In this document: positions 5,811-12,013 of the stretch, piece by piece | Layout: each line of letters begins with the position of its first letter | Numbering within the stretch: position 1 is the stretch's first letter | Assembly: GCA_018815145.1 (NCBI GenBank) | Contig: JAHIYL010000219.1 | Span: 1 to 14,858, forward strand | DNA from: Nanobdellota archaeon | GTDB lineage: Archaea; Nanobdellota; Nanobdellia; Woesearchaeales; GW2011-AR15 | Direction: 5' to 3' | Length of the DNA: 14,858 nucleotides | Notes under the pieces: generated by a model | What the model saw: only the letters and a program-made list of their open reading frames with translations | What the model was told of the DNA's origin: nothing | Database searches by the model: none | Translations under genes and position numbers: made by a program

Positions 5811-6518
5811 ATGAGCGGCAAAGGCGGAGTCGGAAAAACAACAGTAGCAGTGAATCTTGCTTATGGTCTATCTGAAAAACATTTTCAGGTAGGTCTTCTG
5901 GATATTGACATACATGGACCTAATGTCCCTAAGATGTTGAATATCAAGAAAAACAGAGTGCAGACCAGGGAGAACTTGATATTGCCTTACTTTGTCAAGG
6001 ATAATTTCAAAGTGATGTCAATGGCATTTCTGCTTGAGAATGACCATGATGCCGTCATATGGAGAGGTCCTGCAAAGCATGGCATAATAAAGCAGTTTGT
6101 AGAAGAAGTTGAATGGGGAGAATTAGATTATTTGATTGTTGATCTTCCGCCCGGAACAGGAGATGAACCATTGAGCATTGCCCAGATAATAAGTTCTGTT
6201 ACTGGTTCAGTGATTGTATCAACACCACAGGAAGTCGCACTCCTTGATGCTATGAAAGCAGTCACTTTTTCACAGAAACTGAATATCCCAGTACTGGGAG
6301 TTATTGAGAATATGTCAGGAAGTATTTTTGGCAAGGGAGGTGCAGAAAAAGCAGCAGCAAAACTTGCTGTCCCTTTTTTAGGTGCAATAGATATGTCAGA
6401 GAAGATAGTCCATGCATGTGACAAAGGAACTCCATTTTTGATGGATAAATCTTTGGAGCAATCTGCATCATTTGAAAAAATAATTGAAAAAATAATAAAA
6501 GAGGATGGGAAAAAATGA
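5811..6518 (+). CDS. Mrp/NBP35-type P-loop ATPase lacking the CxxC motif
   Basis: Mrp/ApbC/NBP35 proteins are ParA-like ATPases that carry and deliver Fe-S clusters. Numbered from ATG 5811, the sequence shows the deviant Walker A MSGKGGVGKTT at residues 1-11, LLDIDIHGPNVPKML, VIWRGPAKHGIIKQF and VDLPPGTGDEPLS, all typical of Mrp. Two oddities stand out. First, starting at this ATG removes the beta strand that must precede the P-loop. The frame is open back to 5733 and encodes a fitting strand (KIKKTILI), but offers only CTG, ATA or ATT as starts. Second, the usual CPxC after ENMS is absent: residues 166-177 read ENMSGSIFGKGG, as if the cysteine loop were deleted, and only one cysteine exists in the protein. 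It overlaps the next gene as ATGA. Cluster transfer by the standard dimer-bridging mode is therefore doubtful. Confidence 0.92.
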   Translation: MSGKGGVGKTTVAVNLAYGLSEKHFQVGLLDIDIHGPNVPKMLNIKKNRVQTRENLILPYFVKDNFKVMSMAFLLENDHDAVIWRGPAKHGIIKQFVEEVEWGELDYLIVDLPPGTGDEPLSIAQIISSVTGSVIVSTPQEVALLDAMKAVTFSQKLNIPVLGVIENMSGSIFGKGGAEKAAAKLAVPFLGAIDMSEKIVHACDKGTPFLMDKSLEQSASFEKIIEKIIKEDGKK

Positions 6519-6766
6519 ATCAATACAAGGAAAGTAAAAACCTATCAGATGAAACAAAGGATTTAGAGATGGCAAGGCAGTCATTGATTGAAGAACTTGA
6601 GGCGATCAATTGGTATCAGGAAAGGGTTGAATCTGTAAAAAATCCTGAACTGAAAAAGATACTTGAGCACAATAGGGATGAAGAGAAGGAACATGCTGCA
6701 ATGCTGGTTGAATTGATTAGGAAAATGGATAAGACTCAGGATAAAAAATTTGAAGAGCATGATTAA
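6515..6766 (+). CDS. Encapsulated-ferritin-like (EncFtn-type) protein
   Basis: An all-helical 83-residue protein closely resembling encapsulated ferritins, which are half-ferritins that dimerise to form a di-iron ferroxidase centre. Matching segments are EELEAINWYQERV (26-38) and NPELKKILEHNRDEEKEHAA (43-62). By alignment from memory with the Rhodospirillum rubrum protein, Glu27, Trp33, Tyr34, Glu57 and His60 fall on the ferroxidase and neighbouring residues, with the same spacing. A likely role is Fe(II) oxidation or iron buffering. The C-terminus ends KKFEEHD and shows no encapsulin-targeting peptide, and no shell gene lies in the window, so it may work free or with a distant shell. Rubrerythrin-like proteins are the alternative. 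The ATG overlaps the Mrp stop, with GAGGATGG at 6501-6508 as ribosome binding site. Confidence 0.85.
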   Translation: MNQYKESKNLSDETKDLEMARQSLIEELEAINWYQERVESVKNPELKKILEHNRDEEKEHAAMLVELIRKMDKTQDKKFEEHD

Positions 6767-6787
6767 ACATACAATAGTAAATTCAAA

Positions 6788-6793
6788 GGAGGT
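6788..6793 (+). promoter_or_regulatory. Strong ribosome binding site GGAGGT
   Basis: GGAGGT lies eight bases before ATG 6802 and is one of the best Shine-Dalgarno matches in the window. It fixes the start of the DUF5320 gene and implies high translation. Confidence 0.7.
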
Positions 6794-6801
6794 AAATTAA
6801 A

Positions 6802-7053
6802 ATGCCGGGATACGACAAGACAGGGCCTGAAGGAAAAGGCTCAAAAACAGGAAGGGGATTGGGCCGATGCGGCCAGGAAGATGCACAGGAAGATGCAAAA
6901 GAGATACAGTTGCTTGGCCGAGGAATGGGTCAGGGACTTGGCAGAGGTCAGGGCCTAGGCCCGGGAAGACGACCAAGGCAGGGGCTTGGCAGAGGACGCG
7001 GCCGAGGAATGGGTAGAGGCTTTGGCAACAGGAGCACAGACAGCCAAAAATAG
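6802..7053 (+). CDS. DUF5320-type Gly/Arg-rich small protein
   Basis: The 83-residue product starts MPGYDKTGPEGKGSKTGRGL, matching the DUF5320 consensus (MPG.D.TGP.G.G..TGRG.G.C). Cys23 sits at the usual conserved spot. The rest (residues 38-76) is low-complexity Gly/Arg/Gln with repeats of the GLGRG/GMGRG type and is probably disordered. DUF5320 has no proven function; it repeatedly occurs beside NifX-type and MinD-ferredoxin ATPase genes, as here. The basic repeats could bind nucleic acid or a partner, but that is speculation. A strong GGAGGT site precedes it. A 130-base gap then separates it from the NifX gene. Confidence 0.85.
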   Translation: MPGYDKTGPEGKGSKTGRGLGRCGQEDAQEDAKEIQLLGRGMGQGLGRGQGLGPGRRPRQGLGRGRGRGMGRGFGNRSTDSQK

Positions 7054-7174
7054 AGCAAAAATATGGATCGTGGTATTAGGGCCGGATAGAATAAGATCTG
7101 TCTGTGCCTTTATTACCAATACAGCCGATTGCCTTAAATTACTTATATTCATTAAATAAATATTCAATCAAGAA

Positions 7175-7180
7175 GGTGAT
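7175..7180 (+). promoter_or_regulatory. GGTGAT ribosome binding site before the NifX-type gene
   Basis: GGTGAT, the archaeal anti-SD complement, lies only three bases before ATG 7184. An A/T-rich run at 7139-7165 upstream may be a separate promoter inside the cluster. Confidence 0.6.
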
Positions 7181-7183
7181 AAT

Positions 7184-7930
7184 ATGAAAATAGCAGTAAG
7201 CGCAGATGGTGAATCAATGGATTCGTCAGTAGATATGAGGTTTGGAAGGAGCAGATATTTTGTGATAGTTGAAGTTGAAGGAAGTGAAATAAAAGGCTCA
7301 ACAGCTGTTGAGAACAAGGGTGGCGTACAGGGGCACGGAGCTGGGATTGCAGCAGCAGAAGAAATAGGAGAACTTGGCGCAAAGGTTGTCATAACAGGAA
7401 ACCTTGGGCCGAATGCTACAGGTGTGCTTGATCAGCTTGGTGTTAAGTCATTCCAAGGGTCAGGTACAGTGAAAGAGGCTGTTGAAAAATACATGAAAAA
7501 TGAATTGAAATTGATAACAGAAACAGCAGAGCCTCACTCAGGCATAGCAGAACAAAAGACCTCATCCGGAAAGGATGCAGAACGGGTGTATTTCCCTCTT
7601 TTGGACAATAGTGGTCTGGATTCAAAAATATCAACGCATTTCGGACATGCACCATTTTTCGGGTTATATGATTTTTGCACAAAGAAACTTACAATAACAG
7701 AGAACACTCTTGACCACACAGACCCAAACAAGTCGCCTATTGACCAGATTGTTGAGGCAGTTGATCCTACCATGATCTTTGCGCATGGAATAGGGGGAAG
7801 GGCAATAGGGATAATAAAAGAGAAAGGCCTGAAACTTAAGACAGGAGGCTTTGCCACTGTAAAAGAAGCAATAGACAACATGGATAGTCTCAGTGATGAA
7901 GTAAGTGGCTGCGGGCATGAACATCACTAG
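7184..7930 (+). CDS. Tandem NifX/MTH1175-type cofactor-binding protein
   Basis: The 248 residues contain two copies of the dinitrogenase iron-molybdenum cofactor-binding (NifX/NifY/NifB C-terminal) fold. Domain 1 (1-108) has MKIAVSADG, DMRFGRSRYF, GAGIAAAEEI and VVITGNLGPNA. Domain 2 (about 134-234) has VYFPLLDNSGLDS, THFGHAPFFGLYD, SPIDQIVE and FAHGIGGRAIGI. Single-domain relatives are about 110-120 residues, so this is an intragenic duplication or fusion, with a flexible linker rich in polar residues. Relatives bind Fe-S/Mo cofactors, or in the Desulfovibrio orange protein a Mo-Cu sulfide cluster. The last residues, SGCGHEHH, offer Cys/His metal ligands. Without nif structural genes in view, nitrogen fixation is unlikely; metal-cluster carriage is the better inference. 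Confidence 0.92.
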   Translation: MKIAVSADGESMDSSVDMRFGRSRYFVIVEVEGSEIKGSTAVENKGGVQGHGAGIAAAEEIGELGAKVVITGNLGPNATGVLDQLGVKSFQGSGTVKEAVEKYMKNELKLITETAEPHSGIAEQKTSSGKDAERVYFPLLDNSGLDSKISTHFGHAPFFGLYDFCTKKLTITENTLDHTDPNKSPIDQIVEAVDPTMIFAHGIGGRAIGIIKEKGLKLKTGGFATVKEAIDNMDSLSDEVSGCGHEHH

Positions 7931-8028
7931 AGTGTTATTATAATTCAATCGGGTTTGACATGCAGGTTTACTTGAATTTCTTTTTTTGATTTATTCGTAA
8001 ACAGGCAGGAAAATAAAAAAATGAAAAT

Positions 8029-8034
8029 AGGTGA
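8029..8034 (+). promoter_or_regulatory. AGGTGA ribosome binding site before the 62-residue gene
   Basis: AGGTGA lies nine bases before ATG 8044, a good spacing that argues this small ORF is really translated. The site sits inside a 13-codon frame starting at ATG 8021. Confidence 0.5.
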
Positions 8035-8043
8035 AATTAAAAA

Positions 8044-8232
8044 ATGGAAGATTATTGGTTAAGATACGGGTTTAAAGAGAATGGTGAGATTATATGCACC
8101 AGAGTGATATCAAAAGTGAAGCCATCAAAAGTGTTTTTTTACACAGAAGGAAATATGAATAAAGAAGTTGAGAATACCGTGGTTGTTAAGCTTACTCCGG
8201 AAAGCATAAGGTGCCTTGGCCAAAAAAATTAA
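8044..8232 (+). CDS. Small protein of 62 residues, unknown function
   Basis: Not recognised. The product is mixed-charge and not hydrophobic, with a tyrosine/phenylalanine-rich start (MEDYWLRYGFKENGEIIC), one cysteine near residue 18, a beta-like centre (VKPSKVFFYTEG) and another cysteine near the end. It looks like a small compact beta protein. Support for its being real comes from a well-spaced AGGTGA site, from being in line with its neighbours, and from ending 17 bases before the preferred start of the radical SAM gene. It could be an accessory peptide of that enzyme, but nothing in the sequence shows this. Note that a longer radical SAM start at 8211 would overlap it. Confidence 0.6.
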   Translation: MEDYWLRYGFKENGEIICTRVISKVKPSKVFFYTEGNMNKEVENTVVVKLTPESIRCLGQKN

Positions 8233-8249
8233 AAAAAGAATTGATAAAT

Positions 8250-9212
8250 ATGAAAATATACGGCCCGGTGCCTTCCTGGAGACTTGGAAATTCGCTAGGG
8301 ATAGATCTTGTAGATGCACCTATGGGTTGCAGCAAGCTGTGCTCATTTGACTGCCTGTATTGCCAGCTTGGGCACAAAGGGATAAAGACAGGCAGGCCTT
8401 TGCATTATCGTGATAGAGAAGATGAATTTGACTTATTAGAGCAAAAGATAGATTTATCAAAGCCTGATTATATAACCTTTTCAGGCCAGGGCGAGCCGAC
8501 GCTCAACCTCAATCTCGGAGAAGTTGCTGACAGGATAAAAGAGATGACTGATATCCCTCTTGCAATACTTACAAACGGGTCTTTTCTGGATAGGGCAGAT
8601 GTAAGGAGGGGATTAGATAGGTGTGACCTTGTGATTGCAAAGCTTGATACAGCAGATGAGGCGTGTTTTCAAAGGATAAACCAGCCTTATTCCGGCATGA
8701 AGATACATTCAATAATTCGTAAGATGATGAAGCTGAGAACTGATGTTGCTATCCAGACATTGCTCTTTTCATACGGCAGGATTACAAATGCTGATAAGAA
8801 CGCAGTCGATAAATTGATTTCTGCTTACAGGAAGATAAATGAAAATAAGCCTATCAGGATATTTTTGGGGACAGCGTACAGGCCCACAGACTTAATGCAG
8901 GTAAGAGGGATAAGCGATTTGACTATTGAGAAGATTGCAGACAGGATAAACAATGAGACTGGTATTGAAGTCATATATTACAAAATAAACAGGCCTAAGC
9001 CGGTGGCGCAGGAAATAAATGCAAAAGAACTTAAAAAAGAAGTGCTTAAGCTCATAGAACGAAGGCCTTGCACAATGGAAGATATAAATACACGATTCCA
9101 AAACCCAGGCATACCTGAGTTATTGCATGAATTGGTTGAAAAGGGGTGCGCTGCCAAGAAAAGAAAGGAAGACAGGGTTTTTTATACAAAAAGAGATGAT
9201 AAAAAATGCTAA
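8250..9212 (+). CDS. Radical SAM enzyme (COG0731-like, YGPVPS subfamily)
   Basis: From ATG 8250 the 320-residue protein begins MKIYGPVPSWRLGNSLGIDL, the hallmark start of a radical SAM subfamily related to COG0731. The [4Fe-4S]/SAM motif is C31-x3-C35-x2-C38 (CSFDCLYC), with an extra Cys27 just before it. FSGQGEPTLN follows as the GE/SAM-contact region, then LTNGSF. The last 70 residues (from about KELKKEVLKLIERR) look like a winged-helix domain. The reaction is unknown; members are often named only as Fe-S oxidoreductases, and the tRNA-modifying TYW1 enzymes are distant relatives. An earlier ATG at 8211 overlaps the upstream gene and lacks homology-type sequence, so 8250 is preferred. It overlaps the ZIP gene by seven bases, indicating coupled translation. 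Confidence 0.88.
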   Translation: MKIYGPVPSWRLGNSLGIDLVDAPMGCSKLCSFDCLYCQLGHKGIKTGRPLHYRDREDEFDLLEQKIDLSKPDYITFSGQGEPTLNLNLGEVADRIKEMTDIPLAILTNGSFLDRADVRRGLDRCDLVIAKLDTADEACFQRINQPYSGMKIHSIIRKMMKLRTDVAIQTLLFSYGRITNADKNAVDKLISAYRKINENKPIRIFLGTAYRPTDLMQVRGISDLTIEKIADRINNETGIEVIYYKINRPKPVAQEINAKELKKEVLKLIERRPCTMEDINTRFQNPGIPELLHELVEKGCAAKKRKEDRVFYTKRDDKKC

Positions 9213-9943
9213 TAGATATGACTTTCTATCTGACGCTTGTAGCAGGGCTTATTGCATGCATTGTCACAACCATAGGTATCTTAGTAATAAATAGGTATAA
9301 GAAATGGGGATTGAAAAATATAAATTATTTTATTTTGTTTGCAGCAGGAGTATTGATTTCCGTTTCATTTTTGCACATAATACCAAAATCATTTGATATG
9401 AACACCCAAGCGCCATTATATCTATTGGTAGGTTTTATGTCTTTGTTTTTAATAAATAAATTTTTTAAGCTATTTTTATGCGGAAATAAAGAATGTAACG
9501 ATCTGAGTTTTGGAATAATTTCAATGATAGGGATTGGATTTCACTCCTTTATTGATGGCATCATATATTCTGTAACATTCAATGTTCACATGTTTACAGG
9601 GATTTTAGCTGCAATAGGGATGATATTTCATGAATTTCCGGAAGGGATAGTGACTTATATTTTTTTGATAAAATCCGGCTTTGGTAAAAAGAAAGCTGTT
9701 TTGTTTTCTTTTCTTACAGCAGGATTGACGACTCCGCTTGGTGTTTTGATATCATACCCCTTTATTTCATCAATGAATAGATCAATACTTGGTGTGTTAC
9801 TTTCAATTTCTGCCGGAGCATTGGTTTATGTAGGTTCAAGTCATTTATTGCCTACAGCGGAAAAAGATCCAAAGAGGTTTGATATTTTAGCACTAGGTGC
9901 GGGAATATTCGTAGCTGTAATTATAATTTTATCAAAAGCATGA
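9206..9943 (+). CDS. ZIP family metal transporter
   Basis: ZIP proteins import Zn2+, Fe2+ or other divalent metals into the cytoplasm. The 245-residue protein is a short GufA-like type with about seven to eight membrane helices. The metal-site helices carry H113-S-F-I-D117-G (in GFHSFIDG) and H142-E143-F-P-E146-G (in FHEFPEG), the two signature motifs. HIIP near residue 57 and an HLLP motif near the C-terminus are also typical. The usual long His-rich cytoplasmic loop is short and lacks a His run (GNKECNDL). ATG 9206 overlaps the radical SAM stop; ATG 9218 is an alternative start. Its place between Fe-S genes suggests it supplies iron or another metal for the cluster; substrate is not readable from sequence. 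Confidence 0.92.
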   Translation: MLIDMTFYLTLVAGLIACIVTTIGILVINRYKKWGLKNINYFILFAAGVLISVSFLHIIPKSFDMNTQAPLYLLVGFMSLFLINKFFKLFLCGNKECNDLSFGIISMIGIGFHSFIDGIIYSVTFNVHMFTGILAAIGMIFHEFPEGIVTYIFLIKSGFGKKKAVLFSFLTAGLTTPLGVLISYPFISSMNRSILGVLLSISAGALVYVGSSHLLPTAEKDPKRFDILALGAGIFVAVIIILSKA

Positions 9944-9958
9944 AAAAGAAGAATTAAA

Positions 9959-10810
9959 ATGAAAACCAAAAGAAAAATCATTGGTATAACCGGTGGAAAA
10001 GGTGGGACAGGCAAATCCACAGTCGCAACAGCTCTTGCAGTGGAGCTTGCAAAAAAAGGAAGAGTTTTACTCGCTGACATGGATGTGGAATGCCCTAATG
10101 ATCATCTTATTTTGAATATTGAGAGAAAGGAAATCAGTCAGGTGTTTCAGAGGATACCAAAGATAGACAATGATAGATGCTCAAAATGCGGAAAATGCGG
10201 GAAAGCCTGTGTAAATAAGGCAATTGTTTCAGTTTCTGGAAAATTCCCTTTTTTCATGCCTGCTCAATGCAATGGCTGCGGCGCATGCAAGATTGTCTGC
10301 ATTGATGATGCGATATCCTGGGGGCAAAAAGAGATAGGGACAATATTTGAAGGAAATAACCACAATATTGATTATATCTCAGGAGAACTCAAGATAAATG
10401 AGCCGGTATCAGAATTCATTGTTGATGAGATTAAAAAAAGGATTGAAAAAATTAAACAAGATTATGATTTCATTTTGTTGGATACAGCAGCAGGTACGCA
10501 CTGTGATGTCATTTCTTCCTTAAAATATATAGATCTGGCTTTGGCAGTCACAGAGCCGACCCCTCTTGGAGAGCATGACCTTGAACTCATAATAAAGCTG
10601 CTTATGAGACTTAAAAAGCCATTTGAGATAATCCTTAACAGGTCTGAAAAAGAGAATGAAAGCCTGATTGTCCCAATGGTGGAAAGATATAATAAAAAAA
10701 TATTTGCAAAAGTGCCTTATAAAAAAGAGATAATGGAGCAATATTCAAGAGGAGAACCTGTTGAAGACGACTCAATAAAAACAATTGCAGAGGAGATAGA
10801 AAAATGGTAA
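9959..10810 (+). CDS. MinD-superfamily ATPase with inserted 2[4Fe-4S] ferredoxin domain (first copy)
   Basis: A COG1149-type protein of 283 residues: a ParA/MinD ATPase with a bacterial-type ferredoxin inserted after the first strands. The P-loop GGKGGTGKST is at 12-21, with LLADMDVECPN at 37-47 as switch region. The insert has two C-x2-C-x2-C-x3-C sets, Cys74/77/80/84 and Cys104/107/110/114, each able to hold most ligands of a [4Fe-4S] cluster in the ferredoxin pairing. FILLDTAAGTH is the Walker B region and TEPTPLGEHDLEL follows. The protein is cytosolic and may dimerise with the second copy at 12014. Such ATPases accompany NifX-type orange proteins. The function is probably nucleotide-gated electron or metal-cluster transfer, not proven. 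It overlaps the next gene (ATGGTAA). Confidence 0.93.
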   Translation: MKTKRKIIGITGGKGGTGKSTVATALAVELAKKGRVLLADMDVECPNDHLILNIERKEISQVFQRIPKIDNDRCSKCGKCGKACVNKAIVSVSGKFPFFMPAQCNGCGACKIVCIDDAISWGQKEIGTIFEGNNHNIDYISGELKINEPVSEFIVDEIKKRIEKIKQDYDFILLDTAAGTHCDVISSLKYIDLALAVTEPTPLGEHDLELIIKLLMRLKKPFEIILNRSEKENESLIVPMVERYNKKIFAKVPYKKEIMEQYSRGEPVEDDSIKTIAEEIEKW

Positions 10811-11586
10811 GAATAACTGTGCTTCATAATGAATTAGAAAAATTTGACAATGACTTATCAGGGGTCAGCCTGTTGATTGAGACTGGAAAGTTGAAAATTC
10901 TTTTTGATGTCTCTTTTAAAGATGATATCATCATAAATTCAAAAAAAGCAGGAATCTCTTTGGATGATATCGATTATTTAGTGTTAAGTCACGGACACAT
11001 AGATCATACTGAGGGATTGAAACATCTTGATTTTTCAGGAATTAAGTCCATTGTGTGCCATCCAAAATGCTTTGAAAAGAAATATTATCAAGGAAAAATA
11101 GATATCGGTTCACCAGTAGCTTTAGAAGAGATACGAAATAAAACCAAAGTAATCTTGTCTTCTGAGCCGTACTGGTTTGAAAACAATAGAGTTGTTTTTC
11201 TTGGTGAAATCCCTAGAATTAATGATTTTGAAGGCAAACATGCAGTTGGTAACTTAGAAAATGGTGACAGGGATTTTGTGATTGATGATTCAGCTTTAGC
11301 TATAAAAAGTGAAAAAGGCCTGATTATCATTTCAGGTTGTTCTCATTCAGGCATATGTAATATAATTGATTATGCAAAAAAGACATGCAATGAAGAGAAA
11401 ATATATTCAGTCATCGGAGGGTTTCATCTCTTTAATAAAGAACATGCAGATAAGACTATTGAATTTTTTGGAAAATTGAGTATTGAAAAGCTCTATCCTA
11501 TGCATTGTCTGAATGAATATGCATTTTCTGAATTTAAAAAAATTGGCGGTATCAGGTTAAAAACACTGGAAGAAATAAGAGTATGA
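10804..11586 (+). CDS. Metallo-beta-lactamase-fold hydrolase (COG1237-like)
   Basis: The 260-residue protein carries the metallo-beta-lactamase metal motif H63-G-H65-I-D67-H68 (SHGHIDHTEG), preceded by LLIETGKLKILFDVS. Later it has SGCSHSGICNI, GGFHLF and YPMHCLNE, the layout of the COG1237 group that includes proteins annotated as dihydropterin ribofuranosyl aminobenzene phosphate synthases. These bind one or two Zn or Fe ions; the true substrate of this subgroup is uncertain, and a methanopterin role is not supported by anything else here. COG1237 genes are regular neighbours of MinD-ferredoxin ATPases. The ATG overlaps the preceding stop, with GAGGAGAT (10790-10797) as ribosome binding site. 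Confidence 0.9.
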   Translation: MVRITVLHNELEKFDNDLSGVSLLIETGKLKILFDVSFKDDIIINSKKAGISLDDIDYLVLSHGHIDHTEGLKHLDFSGIKSIVCHPKCFEKKYYQGKIDIGSPVALEEIRNKTKVILSSEPYWFENNRVVFLGEIPRINDFEGKHAVGNLENGDRDFVIDDSALAIKSEKGLIIISGCSHSGICNIIDYAKKTCNEEKIYSVIGGFHLFNKEHADKTIEFFGKLSIEKLYPMHCLNEYAFSEFKKIGGIRLKTLEEIRV

Positions 11587-11590
11587 TAAT

Positions 11591-12004
11591 ATGAAAGGTA
11601 TATATTGTCTGATAGTAAATATGAGAAAAAGCAGCAGGGTCAAAGTGGGGGCTTTAGGCATGCTTGAATTTGAAAAAGGGAATTACATCTATATCGGTTC
11701 AGCACAGAACAATCTTGAAAAAAGGATACAGAGGCATCTTTCTGCGAAAAAAAAATTAAGGTGGCATGTTGATTATGTCCTCAATAGCAAGGATGCATAT
11801 GTTGCAAAGGCATTTTATAAGACAGCACCTAAAAAAGAAGAGTGCAGCACTGCTGGATTGATGATGGAACACGGGGTCTCGATAGAGGGCTTTGGCTGTT
11901 CTGATTGCAGATGCTCCTCTCATTTTTTCAGGATTAAAATGGAAAGAGTGCAATTATTAGAAAAACACGGGTTTATTGAGTTTAAAAAAAATAAACTAAG
12001 GTGA
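11591..12004 (+). CDS. GIY-YIG nuclease-like protein (COG1833/DUF123)
   Basis: A 137-residue archaeal-type GIY-YIG protein. GIY is at residues 3-5 and Y34-I35-G36 in GNYIYIGSA, followed by LEKRIQRHL (Arg45/Arg48, His49), KLRWHVDYVL (56-64) and the family-specific ends EECSTA (83-88) and FGCSDCRCSSHFF (101-113). Conserved catalytic candidates are Tyr5, Tyr34, Arg45 and Glu83/84. Members of this family are presumed nucleases of unknown target. It lies four bases after the metallo-beta-lactamase gene and ten before the second MinD-ferredoxin gene, so it is cotranscribed. Its link to metal handling is obscure; the paired cysteines near the end may bind metal. The stop codon is part of the downstream Shine-Dalgarno site. 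Confidence 0.9.
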   Translation: MKGIYCLIVNMRKSSRVKVGALGMLEFEKGNYIYIGSAQNNLEKRIQRHLSAKKKLRWHVDYVLNSKDAYVAKAFYKTAPKKEECSTAGLMMEHGVSIEGFGCSDCRCSSHFFRIKMERVQLLEKHGFIEFKKNKLR

Positions 12005-12013
12005 AAGAATGAT

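Noticed and set aside
7184..7930. Nitrogen fixation function from the NifX-type domains
   Set aside because: No nitrogenase structural genes or nifB/nifE/nifN in view; these domains are widespread in non-diazotrophs.
10804..11586. Methanopterin biosynthesis enzyme
   Set aside because: The database-style name attached to COG1237 relatives is not backed by any other pathway gene here; only the fold and metal motif are supported.
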